Below are positions 19,187-28,735 of a stretch of DNA of 64,000 nucleotides, one piece after another. The stretch's first letter is position 1. Every line of letters starts with the position of its first letter. Below the pieces are notes generated by a model. That model saw nothing but the letters and a program-made list of their open reading frames with translations. It searched no databases and was not told the DNA's origin. The DNA is from Ignavibacteria bacterium (GTDB lineage: Bacteria > Bacteroidota > Ignavibacteria > Tepidaquicellales > Tepidaquicellaceae), in assembly GCA_016709315.1 (NCBI GenBank), contig JADJMZ010000007.1, positions 370,843 to 434,842 on the forward strand, read 5' to 3'. The translations under genes and the position numbers were made by a program.

Positions 19187-20449
19187 TTAATAATAATTTT
19201 GTTCAATGCTAAGCAGCTCTCTTCTCAATATCTCCAGTGCTCTCATTACCGCTCTTCTGATTATAATGTCTCTTCTTTCACCGAAATTAAATTTCATTGC
19301 AAATGTTTTTTCGGCTGATGAAAATCCGATCCATACTAATCCTACAGGTTTTTCTTCGCTCCCTCCCGATGGTCCGGCAACTCCTGTAGTCGATAATGAA
19401 AAATCCGTTCCCATTAATTCCCTGACGCCTTCAGCCATTTCTAAAGCAGTCTTTTCACTTACTGCTCCGTAATTTTCAATTGTTTCGGCTTTTACTCCGA
19501 GTATTTTTAACTTTTCTCTGTTGGAATAACTGCAGACACCGCCCATATAATAATCCGAACAGCCGGCAATGCTCACTATCCTTGCAGACAATTCGCCGCC
19601 TGTACATGACTCTGCTAACGAAAGTGTTTTTTTTCTTTCACGTAAAATATTTCCGGTAACTTCTTCCATTCTTTCTCCATTTGTCCCGAATACAAATTCC
19701 CCGGCTTTTTTTCTGATCCTGAATTCTATCAGATTAATTTTCTTATCTGCATCTTCTTCATTTTCTGCGGTAACATTTATTCTGAGACGTACACCCTCGG
19801 CTGATGGAAGAAATGCAAGCTTGCTCTCTTCGATGATCTCTTTTATATCTCCGAGTCTTTCGTTAAGAGTGGATTCGCCAAGTCCGGTTGTAAGCAAAGT
19901 TTTTTGCTTTATAACATTTTTAAATTTGTTTTTAAAAAATAATTTAAGCTTGAGGAGAATAATCCCTTCTATCATAGACTTCATTTCATAAGGAACTCCG
20001 GGTAACGCAATTATTATCTTTCCGTTATTCTCTATCCATATTCCCGGAGCAGTGCCGCTTTCATTATGAATTACTTCGGAGTTTTTCGGAACAAGCGCCT
20101 GACCTTTATTTACTTCAGGCATTTTAATTTTTCTGTCAGAAAATATTTTCATAACATGTGCCAGTACAGTTTCATCAGTAATGAGTTCATCTTTAAAATA
20201 TTTTACGATCACCGGCTTGGTAATGTCATCGTGAGTGGGTCCGAGCCCGCCGGTAATTATCGTGACGTCATAATTATTGACAGAATCGTCAAGCTCGCTC
20301 AGCAAAACGGATTCTTCATCACTTATCACTACCGTTCTTTCAACCGGAATTCCTATCGAAAATAATTTTTCTCCGAGATAAGCGGCATTTGTATTCACTA
20401 TCTGACCGATCAGTAGTTCATCTCCTATTGAAATAATTTTAGATCTCAT
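19187..20449 (-). CDS. cinA: CinA family nicotinamide-nucleotide amidohydrolase
   Basis: A 420-residue two-domain CinA. The N-terminal molybdopterin-binding-like (COG1058) domain starts IISIGDELLIGQIVNTNA and contains TGGLGPTHDD and LPGVPYEM; in related proteins it is an ADP-ribose pyrophosphatase. The C-terminal domain starts SLAESCTGGELSARI and contains GGVCSYSNREK and TTGVAGPSGGSEEKPVG, the nicotinamide mononucleotide deamidase core that recycles NMN to NaMN. Length is normal. The start is 2 bp beyond the pgpA stop, so translation is probably coupled. Confidence 0.93.
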   Translation of the reverse strand: MRSKIISIGDELLIGQIVNTNAAYLGEKLFSIGIPVERTVVISDEESVLLSELDDSVNNYDVTIITGGLGPTHDDITKPVIVKYFKDELITDETVLAHVMKIFSDRKIKMPEVNKGQALVPKNSEVIHNESGTAPGIWIENNGKIIIALPGVPYEMKSMIEGIILLKLKLFFKNKFKNVIKQKTLLTTGLGESTLNERLGDIKEIIEESKLAFLPSAEGVRLRINVTAENEEDADKKINLIEFRIRKKAGEFVFGTNGERMEEVTGNILRERKKTLSLAESCTGGELSARIVSIAGCSDYYMGGVCSYSNREKLKILGVKAETIENYGAVSEKTALEMAEGVRELMGTDFSLSTTGVAGPSGGSEEKPVGLVWIGFSSAEKTFAMKFNFGERRDIIIRRAVMRALEILRRELLSIEQNYY

Positions 20450-20451
20450 CT

Positions 20452-20979
20452 TTATGTATGTGTAATTATTACTGATGCAATGTAGACCAATGCAAATGCT
20501 GATAAACCGGCGTATATTCCGGATATCACATCATCCATCATCACTCCGAAAGCGGTTTTGGAATTATCGTAAAACTTCGCGGGCTGAATTTTAACTATGT
20601 CAAAAAATCTGAAGAAAAAGAATAAAAGTATCAGAGTATAAATACCGTATTCACCTTTGCTGAAAAATAAATAGACCATAACTGTTATCCACATTCCTAC
20701 TACTTCATCTATTACAACTACTGAAGGATCATCGCCGAATCTTTTCATCATTACTTTAGATGTATAAATCCCGGCGATAAAGCAGATTATTATTGAGGGC
20801 AGCAGAATTTCAGGTCTTTTAAAATCATCAAACAGAAAAAACAACACTCCGAATAAACTTCCGAATGTTCCGCTTGCCTTGGGGAAATATCCTATGTAAA
20901 AACAGGATGCAAATAAATTACTGAACATATCTACTTTTGCATTCTCATCTGTTATTACTTTTTCTTTTATTAATCTCAT
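20452..20979 (-). CDS. pgpA: Phosphatidylglycerophosphatase A
   Basis: A 175-residue inner-membrane enzyme that dephosphorylates phosphatidylglycerol phosphate to phosphatidylglycerol. Family motifs seen are GTFGSLFGVLFFL near the N-terminus and the acidic VVVIDEVVGMW motif, with DIVKIQPAK and a glycine/aspartate-rich MMDDVISGIYAG near the end, and about four membrane helices. Its ATG overlaps the TGA of pgsA in an ATGA sequence (20976-20979), so the two consecutive steps of phosphatidylglycerol synthesis are translationally coupled. Confidence 0.92.
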   Translation of the reverse strand: MRLIKEKVITDENAKVDMFSNLFASCFYIGYFPKASGTFGSLFGVLFFLFDDFKRPEILLPSIIICFIAGIYTSKVMMKRFGDDPSVVVIDEVVGMWITVMVYLFFSKGEYGIYTLILLFFFFRFFDIVKIQPAKFYDNSKTAFGVMMDDVISGIYAGLSAFALVYIASVIITHT

Positions 20980-21557
20980 CCGGACACTCCTTCTGTATTA
21001 TTTGATTCAAAAAAATATGTTATGCCGGTGTAGAATGTAAGAAGTGTAATTAAAAGCATCAGATAATAATTTATGTCGGAATGAATGAATTCAGTAATAA
21101 ATGTTCTTAAGCTATCATCTATCTGAAATGACAAAGCGCATATAAATATAATTAATAAGAATATGTATGCCATCTGTATAAATGTTTTAGTCTTTGCTGC
21201 GAATGATGTTTTCATTGTATATCCTTTGTATTCTTTGTAAGAACGAAGCAGCGTAATTATTATATCCCTCGAGACTATTACTATTACCATCCACAGCGGC
21301 ATTATTCCTAAAATGTAAAACCCTGCAAATGCAGCCGATGTAAGTATTTTGTCAGCAAGCGGATCAATGAAGATACCGAATGCAGATATGAGACCGTATT
21401 TTCTTGCATGCCAGCCGTCAATCCAGTCAGTTGAAACAGCGATAAAAAACACAACCAGGGATAATTTTTTGTAAACTATATTTTCCGAAAGAAATAAATA
21501 CAAAAATAAAGGTGTCAGAAAAATTCTTAATACAGATAGCTGATTAGGAAAAGACAT
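20976..21557 (-). CDS. pgsA: CDP-diacylglycerol-glycerol-3-phosphate 3-phosphatidyltransferase
   Basis: A 193-residue integral membrane CDP-alcohol phosphatidyltransferase. The diagnostic motif DGxxARx8Gx3Dx3D is present as DGWHARKYG followed by FIDPLADK. It makes phosphatidylglycerol phosphate, the substrate of the PgpA enzyme encoded by the next gene. Four to five hydrophobic helices are visible and the length is typical. A 7-bp tandem repeat lies directly upstream of the start codon. Confidence 0.92.
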   Translation of the reverse strand: MSFPNQLSVLRIFLTPLFLYLFLSENIVYKKLSLVVFFIAVSTDWIDGWHARKYGLISAFGIFIDPLADKILTSAAFAGFYILGIMPLWMVIVIVSRDIIITLLRSYKEYKGYTMKTSFAAKTKTFIQMAYIFLLIIFICALSFQIDDSLRTFITEFIHSDINYYLMLLITLLTFYTGITYFFESNNTEGVSG

Positions 21558-21563
21558 CTTTAA

Positions 21564-21598
21564 GATTTTTGATTTTAGATTTTTGATTTTAGATTTAC
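21564..21598 (+). repeat. Tandem 7-bp repeat (GATTTTA/GATTTTT)
   Basis: Five consecutive heptamers alternate GATTTTT and GATTTTA and end in GATTTAC. The array starts 7 bp upstream of the pgsA start codon, within its 5' leader. The same unit is present at 11820-11868. Confidence 0.75.
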
Positions 21599-21666
21599 TG
21601 TATTAGTCTGGACCTGAAAGCTTTAAATGAACGGATCCATTTAATGATTTCCTGAAAAAATTTCTT

Positions 21667-22872
21667 TTATACTCTTTCAATTATTGTTGCTATTCCCTGT
21701 CCTACTCCAATGCACATTGTAGCAAGTCCGGTTTTTTTATTTTGCTTTTCAAGTTCATTAAGCAGAGTTGTTAAAATCCTCGAACCGCTGCTTCCTAGCG
21801 GATGCCCCAGGGCAATTGCTCCGCCGTTTATATTTATTTTACTTCTGTCAAGTGAGAGTTCATTTATACATGCTATGCTCTGAGCTGCAAATGCTTCGTT
21901 AAGTTCTATTAAGTCTATATCATCCGTTTTCAATCCTGCTCTTTCCAGAGCTTTCTTTGTCGCAGGCACCGGACCGATTCCCATGCATGAAGGATCTACT
22001 CCGGCAACTGCTGAAGAAACAAATCTGGCTCTCGGTTTAAGATTATACTTCTTTACGAAATCTTCCGAAGCTATCAAAAGCAGACTTGCACCGTCATTTA
22101 TTCCGCTGGAATTACCCGCTGTTACTGTTCCGCCTTCCCTGAAAGCAGGCTTCAGTTTTGCAAGCGCTTCCATTGTAGTATCAAATCTTGCGAACTCATC
22201 CTTATCGAATTTCACAATATCTTTCTTTACTTTTATGTCAACAGGTATTATCTCATCTTTAAACTTTCCTGATTCGATTGCAAGTTTGGCTTTCATTTGT
22301 GAATTGAAGGCAAACTCATCCTGATCCTCTCTGCTGATTTTATATTTCTCTGCTACATTCTCCGCTGTCTCACCCATTGAAAAAGGATGATAGAGTTTGG
22401 CAAGTTTTGGATTTGTAAATCTCCATCCGATAGTAGTGTCAAACATTTCAGCTTTTCTACCGAATGGTTCGGAATTTTTGGCAATGACGAACGGAGCTCT
22501 TGTCATTGACTCTACTCCTCCGCCAAGATAACATTCACCTTCTCCGTTTCTGATACCTCTGACTCCGTCAATGAATGCCTGCATACCGGATCCGCAGAGA
22601 CGATTAACAGTTACGCCGCCCGCTGTTACAGGCAATCCGCCGAGCAAAGCGCTCATTCTTGCTACATTTCTGTTCTCTTCACCTGCGCCGTTAGCATTGC
22701 CAAGAATAACGTCTTCAATTTCTTCTTTGGGAATATTATTCTGATCAAAATTTCTTTTTAAAATCTCTTTGATAAGTGTTGCCGCCATATCATCAGGTCT
22801 GATTTCCTTCAGCGAACCACAGAATTTCCCTACTGGTGTCCTAATTGCATCTACTATGAATACTTCTTTCAT
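21667..22872 (-). CDS. Thiolase family acyl-CoA acetyltransferase (3-oxoadipyl-CoA thiolase PaaJ/PcaF-like)
   Basis: A 401-residue thiolase with the acyl-accepting cysteine in NRLCGSGMQ (Cys93), the histidine in GGAIALGHPLG (His357) and the second cysteine in ATMCIGVGQG (Cys387). The segments GNANGAGEENRNVARM and DTTIGWRFTNPK are characteristic of the PcaF/PaaJ subgroup, which cleaves 3-oxoadipyl-CoA to succinyl-CoA and acetyl-CoA, the last step of phenylacetate and beta-ketoadipate degradation. paaA and paaB lie 20 kb away, so a role in phenylacetate breakdown is plausible; a general beta-oxidation thiolase is the alternative. It is monocistronic in appearance. Confidence 0.88.
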   Translation of the reverse strand: MKEVFIVDAIRTPVGKFCGSLKEIRPDDMAATLIKEILKRNFDQNNIPKEEIEDVILGNANGAGEENRNVARMSALLGGLPVTAGGVTVNRLCGSGMQAFIDGVRGIRNGEGECYLGGGVESMTRAPFVIAKNSEPFGRKAEMFDTTIGWRFTNPKLAKLYHPFSMGETAENVAEKYKISREDQDEFAFNSQMKAKLAIESGKFKDEIIPVDIKVKKDIVKFDKDEFARFDTTMEALAKLKPAFREGGTVTAGNSSGINDGASLLLIASEDFVKKYNLKPRARFVSSAVAGVDPSCMGIGPVPATKKALERAGLKTDDIDLIELNEAFAAQSIACINELSLDRSKININGGAIALGHPLGSSGSRILTTLLNELEKQNKKTGLATMCIGVGQGIATIIERV

Positions 22873-22931
22873 TTATTTTATTTAATTCTTTAAAATTATT
22901 TTTATGTGATTCAGATTGATTTTTAAAATGT

Positions 22932-23531
22932 TTAGTTGCAATCATTTTTATACAGCACCATGTAATCATAAATTATTTTAACAGCTTCCTTTCTCAAATC
23001 TTTTTCAAGGTCTTTGTTCCTGAAAACCTTATTAACATATTTCCACGATGAGCAGAAGTCAGCATTCTGCGCTCTTACAAGTGCCAGAATAATAAAAACA
23101 GTATAGCTGTCATCCATTTTTTTCTGCGCTGCTTTAAGATAAGGTACTGCTTTATAAGGATAGAAGTAATCATCAAGGGCTTTGAGATATCCTATGACAA
23201 AATTATCCTCAGCGCTGACTGAAGCGATATCTTTTTCGTTGATCTGCTTTCCGAAAATGATGTTGCAATATAGCATGGCATTTTTTTTACCGTTAAAATC
23301 CCATCCGAGCGCATTGATGAGTGCTGCTTTTTTATCTATTGGGTTCGATTCATTGTGGAGGAATAATGCGAATTCAGAGTTCATTTCCCCGGATGCTTTT
23401 GCCTTCTTTACTATTTCCAGATCCTCATAAGCATTGCTTATAGGTGTTGATGTTAGAGGAGAATCTGCGTAACATATTCCCGGAATGAACAGACAGAAAA
23501 AGAATATTTTAATGAATTTGCTATTTGTCAT
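22932..23531 (-). CDS. Hypothetical secreted protein
   Basis: A 199-residue protein of unknown family. The N-terminus has a signal peptide (hydrophobic KIFFFCLFIPGICYADS). The mature part is helical, with repeats of aromatic and alanine residues (FVIGYLKALDDYFYPYKAV and AVPYLKAAQKKMDDSYTVF) that resemble TPR/SEL1 helices but are too weak to call. It contains several cysteines. It lies 59 bp upstream of the thiolase on the same strand. No function can be assigned. Confidence 0.6.
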   Translation of the reverse strand: MTNSKFIKIFFFCLFIPGICYADSPLTSTPISNAYEDLEIVKKAKASGEMNSEFALFLHNESNPIDKKAALINALGWDFNGKKNAMLYCNIIFGKQINEKDIASVSAEDNFVIGYLKALDDYFYPYKAVPYLKAAQKKMDDSYTVFIILALVRAQNADFCSSWKYVNKVFRNKDLEKDLRKEAVKIIYDYMVLYKNDCN

Positions 23532-23695
23532 GATCTAAGATTTGTCAAATTACATATTTCAGTTTACTAATGAAATTGCATATTCAGGTACTTTAATATT
23601 CATTTGAAGGGATTATTGATAATGAAGGACATTTATCAGAAAGGAAATGTAATGTAAAATCAGAATTCTTCAGATGCATTGTTTTGTCTTTTAAA

Positions 23696-24445
23696 CTAAA
23701 AACTGTATCCCGCTCCGAAAGTTAATTTTGTATCCGATCTTTTTCTTCCGGCTGAAACTATATCATCATCAGTATATTTGTAAACAGCATTTACAAAAAT
23801 AGATTTAGTGATCGGAACTTCCAGACTTGCTTCGCATCTGAATATTGCGTTTTCAATTTTTTCAAGTGATGGCTGATAAAACGATACAAATGAAAATATC
23901 AGTTTGCCGCTTAATAACATTTGCCTGGTCTTAAATCTGACTGATAGTCTTGGGGTTTCAATTTTAGAATTACCCGGAATTGAAGTTAAGTTTGTATAAT
24001 CATAAATACATGCCGCGGATATTGATGTTTTATGATCATCTGATTGTATTAAAATATATTTAAGACCTGCTCCTGACTGACTTCTGAAGTCTATTCCGCT
24101 TGAATAATTATATTCAACATACTGAAGCAGAAACGGTGACCATCTGTTTTTATAAAAAAGATCAGCTGTTAATGATGTATAAAAATCATTATTGTCCTTT
24201 TTAAAATTAGATTCGCCGTATCCGAGATATGAAGCTAAAATTGTTTCGATAACATTGCCGGAATTTTTGATCTCAGATTTACCGGAAATATATATCTTGT
24301 TAGTATTTCCGCTCTGATATAATCCGTTCATGCTCACTGTAGCAGACCATGCTGATTTGACAGAATCCGCAGTTTGACAATATGAATTACTGAAAGCTGA
24401 GAATATTAAAAAAAGTATATGAATTTTTATGAAATGAAATGTCAT
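23696..24445 (-). CDS. DUF481 family outer-membrane protein
   Basis: A 249-residue protein with a signal peptide (ends near SNSYCQ) and a run of amphipathic beta-strands ending in an aromatic C-terminal residue (LTFGAGYSF), the hallmark of an outer-membrane beta-barrel. The order of segments (GLYQSGNTNKIYISGKSE, FYTSLTADLFYKNRWSPF, FRSQSGAGLKYILIQSDD, KTRQMLLSGKLIFSFVSF) matches the DUF481/YdiY family, whose role is not established. It follows the TonB receptor gene by 133 bp on the same strand, but co-function is not shown. Confidence 0.75.
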   Translation of the reverse strand: MTFHFIKIHILFLIFSAFSNSYCQTADSVKSAWSATVSMNGLYQSGNTNKIYISGKSEIKNSGNVIETILASYLGYGESNFKKDNNDFYTSLTADLFYKNRWSPFLLQYVEYNYSSGIDFRSQSGAGLKYILIQSDDHKTSISAACIYDYTNLTSIPGNSKIETPRLSVRFKTRQMLLSGKLIFSFVSFYQPSLEKIENAIFRCEASLEVPITKSIFVNAVYKYTDDDIVSAGRKRSDTKLTFGAGYSF

Positions 24446-24578
24446 GAATAAGTTATAATTTTCTTCGGTAAAATTACCGGAGACAAATTAAAAAATATGA
24501 CAATTAAGGTATAGGATAATTTAAGGCGGGATAATTTTTTTCAGATCACTGAATTTTAAACATTTAAACAGAATTAAT

Positions 24579-27137
24579 TTAAAACTTAACATTGATGCCT
24601 ATAGTCGGAAGTACAGGGAACATACCGATAACTTTTCTTTTCACATTTAAATCTTCATCAAGATAATAATCATAGCCAAGAACATTTTTTCTGTTATACA
24701 CATTAATTACATCAAGATAGAAAGCCCAGTTCGATGACCAGAAATCAGCATAAGCGGTAGCTCTGAAGTCAAGTCTGTGATATGCCGGCTTTTTATCTTT
24801 ATAAACATTAGTTTGATCGCCGTAGTCAAGATTGAAAATCACTTCCTGTGTCAGCGGATTTACAGCTATCGAATCACCGACAATTCTGGGAGTAATTCCG
24901 ACAGGAGTAGTGATAGGAAAATTAGTAGCATACGACCATCTTGTTCCAAGCTCCAGCCAGTTATTAACTCTGTAATTCAGAACAATGTTTGCAATGTGCC
25001 TTTGATCAAATCTGTACGGATTATTTATTCCGTATTTTTCCCTGTTAGAGAATGAAAGAGAATAATTTATCCAGCCATACAATTTTGAATTTGAATTAAC
25101 ATATTTTTTCTCAAGACTGATTTCAAATCCGTAAGCATTTCCGGAGCCGGAATTAACTGGATTTGTAGTAAGAGAATCATAAGGAAGCTTTTCACCCGAT
25201 CTGATCCAGTTAGCATAGTCTTTGACATATACAGGATCATTATTTGAAGGATCTTCGAGAGAATATTTGTATCTGTAACCGGTTAATTTTTCCTGCTCAA
25301 GTAGATTATCGAATTTTTTATAATAACCTTCTGCTTTTGCGAGCCATTCATTGTTTATCCATCTGTCCACGCCTGCAATGAAATGAATTGCGCTCTCAGC
25401 TTTTAATCCTTTTTCATCTGCGCCTTTAAGATCATAAAAAGTCCTGCCGTCAACTAATTTTTCTAATCCGGGAGACTGGAAATAAACTCCTGCTGAAGTC
25501 CTGAATGTTGTTAAAGGATTTAATGCATAACCTATATTCAGTCTTGGAGCTATATATGGTGTCTTTATAATCTGGAAATAATCAAATCTCAATGATGGCT
25601 GTATAAATAATTTCTTACTTATCTTAAACATACTCTGACCGTACAAATATGCTCTTACATTATCTTCACCTTGAAGCTGAAAATTATCCTGAAATGCAGA
25701 AGCCGCAGGAAAATTATTAAAAAACGCCCTTAACTTATCATCTACTTTAAGATTATATGAAAGATCAGTTCTGACTATATCAACACCTCCCCCAAACTCC
25801 TGTTCGGATTTTTTGTTGATCAAAACAGATTTATTGCCAACAGAATATTTTCTGAAAACATATTTTGAATCAAATTCAAGCCCGAGTAAAGCCCCGATCT
25901 GTCTGAGACTGTCTCTTTGTTCCGGAGAATAATTTTCATTGTCTATCAAAGGATCTAGTAGTTCGCTGCTAAAGTCATTATCACCGCTGTTTCTGTACCA
26001 TGAAAGTGTCGTTCTGGAAATAAATTTCTGATTAGGCGCATAATGCCACGCTAAAGCAAGCATATCATTTTTGGTAACATCAGTAACTGCTACGCTGTCC
26101 GCCTGTTTGTTATCCGGACCCGGTATAATATCCACTCCGTCTTTTGAGAATACTCCGTTCACGATAAATTTATTTTTTTTAAAAGGTCCCAAAGCAAATT
26201 TAAACTGCAGATCCCTGAATGATGGAAATGAGGAATCTTCCGTTATCAGCCCCGCCTTTTTTGCAAATGGTCCGATGATTAAATCATAGTATGTCCTTCT
26301 GCTGGAGATAAGCCAGGAGCCCGGAAGTTTAAGAGGATTTTTTCCGTTAATAATCACATTAGCATTTGTAATGCTTGTGTTAATTATTCCTTTAAGAGAA
26401 TTTTTTGTATCACCCTCCTTATTAAGTACATCAAGAACGGCTGAAAGTCTGTCACCGTACTTCGCCGGAAAGCCCCCTGTTATTAAAGTGATATCGCTGA
26501 GAGTTTCAGGATTGAACATGCTCACAAGTCCATAGAGTCTGTATGGATTAAATATTTCCACATCATCCATTACTATCAGATTCTGATCAGGACCGGAACC
26601 TCTTATAACTAGCTGAGATGTGAAATCATTTGGAGTAGTAACGCCGGGAAGCGACTGAAGTGATCTCAATACATCTTCCACCGCGCCTGGAAGTATCTTC
26701 ACATTCTGAGGTTTGAAATTATACAAACTGGTACGCAGGTCTTCCTGTCTTTGCCTGAAAATTCCTTCTACTTCTATCTCATCAGTAGTTACAATTTTCT
26801 CAATCAATACTATATCAAGAGTTTTTGTTTCTCCGATTTTTATTGAAAAGTTTTTGTATTCATAAGAACTGAATCCGGGATAATTCACAGCCACTGTATA
26901 AATTCCCGGTTCTGCATTAACAGCGTAATATCCGTTTTCATCAGAATTTATTTTGTAACTTTTAGTATCATTGAATATTCTGACAGGTATATTTGCAAGT
27001 TTGATTTCTTTATCACTTTCGATTTTTCCTGTGATATTGAATAAATTGCTGGAAGAGGTGGAATCCTTTGCGTCCTGAGCAGCAGCAAAAACATTCATCA
27101 AAAATAAAAAAGCCAGCAGTAAAAAATTTTTATTCAT
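24579..27137 (-). CDS. TonB-dependent receptor with carboxypeptidase-regulatory-like domain
   Basis: An 852-residue outer-membrane receptor. After a signal peptide (ends near NVFAAAQD) comes a beta-sandwich of the CarboxypepD_reg type (about 30-115), which is common in Bacteroidota receptors. A plug domain with VLRSLQSLPGVTTPNDFTS and VRGSGPDQNLIVMDDVEIF follows, then a 22-strand barrel ending in an aromatic residue (INVKF). It imports a ligand using TonB energy; the ligand is unknown and no SusD-like lipoprotein gene is adjacent, so it is not a polysaccharide-utilisation pair. The DUF481 gene lies downstream. Confidence 0.9.
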   Translation of the reverse strand: MNKNFLLLAFLFLMNVFAAAQDAKDSTSSSNLFNITGKIESDKEIKLANIPVRIFNDTKSYKINSDENGYYAVNAEPGIYTVAVNYPGFSSYEYKNFSIKIGETKTLDIVLIEKIVTTDEIEVEGIFRQRQEDLRTSLYNFKPQNVKILPGAVEDVLRSLQSLPGVTTPNDFTSQLVIRGSGPDQNLIVMDDVEIFNPYRLYGLVSMFNPETLSDITLITGGFPAKYGDRLSAVLDVLNKEGDTKNSLKGIINTSITNANVIINGKNPLKLPGSWLISSRRTYYDLIIGPFAKKAGLITEDSSFPSFRDLQFKFALGPFKKNKFIVNGVFSKDGVDIIPGPDNKQADSVAVTDVTKNDMLALAWHYAPNQKFISRTTLSWYRNSGDNDFSSELLDPLIDNENYSPEQRDSLRQIGALLGLEFDSKYVFRKYSVGNKSVLINKKSEQEFGGGVDIVRTDLSYNLKVDDKLRAFFNNFPAASAFQDNFQLQGEDNVRAYLYGQSMFKISKKLFIQPSLRFDYFQIIKTPYIAPRLNIGYALNPLTTFRTSAGVYFQSPGLEKLVDGRTFYDLKGADEKGLKAESAIHFIAGVDRWINNEWLAKAEGYYKKFDNLLEQEKLTGYRYKYSLEDPSNNDPVYVKDYANWIRSGEKLPYDSLTTNPVNSGSGNAYGFEISLEKKYVNSNSKLYGWINYSLSFSNREKYGINNPYRFDQRHIANIVLNYRVNNWLELGTRWSYATNFPITTPVGITPRIVGDSIAVNPLTQEVIFNLDYGDQTNVYKDKKPAYHRLDFRATAYADFWSSNWAFYLDVINVYNRKNVLGYDYYLDEDLNVKRKVIGMFPVLPTIGINVKF

Positions 27138-27240
27138 TTAAAATTTAGGTGTGATATACAATTTGTAAGCAATATCAGTAACGCATTGATCTTTGAATTA
27201 GTTTCGGAATTTATATACAGTTGGCACTCAAACAAAAATT

Positions 27241-27276
27241 AAAAAAGACACTCATCTCAAATGAATGTCCTTTTAA
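27241..27276 (-). terminator. Rho-independent terminator downstream of the OppF-type ATPase gene
   Basis: AAAAGACACTCAT and ATGAATGTCCTTT form a 13-bp stem with two G-U type mismatches around a short CTCAA loop; read on the minus strand it is followed by TTTTTT. It lies 28 bp after the stop codon at 27304. Confidence 0.75.
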
Positions 27277-27303
27277 AAAATTAAAAAATATTTTAGTGTG
27301 ATT

Positions 27304-28299
27304 TTAAGCAGCTTTAATGCTCTTCGGATAACTTTCCGGATAAAGAAGACAGCTTTGCTTGTGTTCTTCGTTTCCGCCCAGTACCGGATGAATTACCGGA
27401 CAGTCTCCGAAAACTTTAGGACATCTCGGATGGAAGTAACATCCTGTCGGCACATTTGCCGGAGACGGCACATCACCTGTAAGAATAATTCTCTTTGATT
27501 TATTTTTAGGATCAGGAACGGGTACAGCGGAAAGTAAAGCCTGAGTATAAGGGTGTTTAGGATTTTTATATAATTCCTTGCTGTCAGCCATCTCTACAAG
27601 TTGCCCTAGATACATAACGCATACCCTGTCAGAAATATGTTCAACTACAGACAAATCATGTGAAATAAACAGATACGTAATATCGAAATCTTTCTGAAGA
27701 TCCTGAAGAAGGTTGATAATCTGAGACTGTATGGAAACGTCCAGAGCTGAAACAGGTTCATCGCAAACAATGAACTTCGGTTCTACAGATAAAGCCCTTG
27801 CAATTCCGATTCTCTGCCTCTGACCGCCCGAAAACTCATGCGGATATCTTCTTGCATAAATTTTTCTGAGTCCGACAGTATCGAGAAGTTGTTCAACTCT
27901 TTTTTCAGCAGCATCACCTTCTGCAATTTCATGAAACTTTAGAATCTCTGTCAGCATTCCTCCCACAGTTATTCTCGGATTGAGTGAAGAATAAGGATCC
28001 TGAAAAATTATCTGCATTTGTTTTCTGTACTGCTTCAGTTCTTTCAGCGGCATATTAGTGATATTCTTCCCGTCAAAAATCACTTCTCCGGCAGTCGGCT
28101 CGATAAGTCTCAGCAAAGCCCTTCCTACAGTAGTCTTGCCGCACCCTGATTCTCCTACCAGACCCAATGTTTCCCCTCTTTTAATTTTAAATGTTACATC
28201 ATCCACAGCTTTTACATTTCCGACAGTCTTGGAAAACAGACCGGTTTTAATAGGAAAGTATTTTTTCAATCCGTTAACTTCAAGAAGAACATCCGACAT
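27304..28299 (-). CDS. Oligopeptide/dipeptide ABC transporter ATP-binding protein (OppF/DppF-like)
   Basis: A 331-residue ATPase with Walker A GESGCGKTT (49-57), the signature FSGGQRQRIGIARALS, Walker B FIVCDEPVSALD and the C-terminal oligopeptide-transporter domain with cysteines (CYFHPRCPKVFGDCP) thought to hold an iron-sulfur cluster in this family. It would energise peptide or nickel uptake at the inner membrane. The usual partners (OppA, B, C, D) are not in the window, and the gene is followed by its own terminator, so the remaining subunits must be encoded elsewhere. Confidence 0.9.
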   Translation of the reverse strand: MSDVLLEVNGLKKYFPIKTGLFSKTVGNVKAVDDVTFKIKRGETLGLVGESGCGKTTVGRALLRLIEPTAGEVIFDGKNITNMPLKELKQYRKQMQIIFQDPYSSLNPRITVGGMLTEILKFHEIAEGDAAEKRVEQLLDTVGLRKIYARRYPHEFSGGQRQRIGIARALSVEPKFIVCDEPVSALDVSIQSQIINLLQDLQKDFDITYLFISHDLSVVEHISDRVCVMYLGQLVEMADSKELYKNPKHPYTQALLSAVPVPDPKNKSKRIILTGDVPSPANVPTGCYFHPRCPKVFGDCPVIHPVLGGNEEHKQSCLLYPESYPKSIKAA

Positions 28300-28735
28300 A
28301 GAAATAATAATTTAGTGTATAAAAAAATTTTGTAAATATAATTCATTGAATATGTAAATACAATAAATTAACTGCTGTGCATATCCTTTGTACACGGAAA
28401 AATATTTTCTCGCAGAAATTCGCAGAAAAATTCGCAGATTTACGCAAATAATCTATTTAATAATCTTGTTTCTGCGAAAATCTGCATGATAATTCTGCGT
28501 TCATCTGCGAGAAATTCTCTTTAGAAAATTTTGTAGTATACCGAGGTGCATGTCAGGCACTTTGATGACGACAAATATTTTCTCACAGATTTACTCCATA
28601 GACGAGAATTATTTTTTGCAGAGCACTAAATGTCGGTTAAAATATTTAATTTTCCACAGAGAGAATATTTTTTCACACACATATTATCATTAATATGTTT
28701 AAATTGACAGATTAAATTTAATTTAACACTTTTTA
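28300..28735. other. Divergent intergenic region (436 bp)
   Basis: No protein gene is seen. It holds the structured repeat at 28400-28533, then at about 28567-28600 a second, shorter piece of the same family (GACGACAAATATTTTCTC) and AT-rich DNA before the dedA-like gene. It should also hold promoters for the divergent genes on either side. Confidence 0.6.
28400..28533. repeat. 134-bp structured intergenic repeat, copy 1
   Basis: About 90% identical, in the same orientation, to 52006-52141. Each copy begins AATATTTTCTCGCAG and ends GAAAATTTTGT. The left part carries repeated TTCGCAGA words and the right part the complementary TCTGCGA words, so a transcript could fold into a long imperfect hairpin around a shared central AATAATCTATTTAATAATC. 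There is no ORF. Confidence 0.8.

Noticed and set aside
18413..20365. Several 60-140-codon ORFs opposite cinA and the DUF5661 gene
   Set aside because: They are antisense shadows of well-supported genes, with no start signal or recognisable protein family.
28400..28533. CRISPR array or tRNA-like region
   Set aside because: There are repeated CGCAGA words but no regular repeat-spacer pattern, and no tRNA fold with CCA-adjacent acceptor stem is present.
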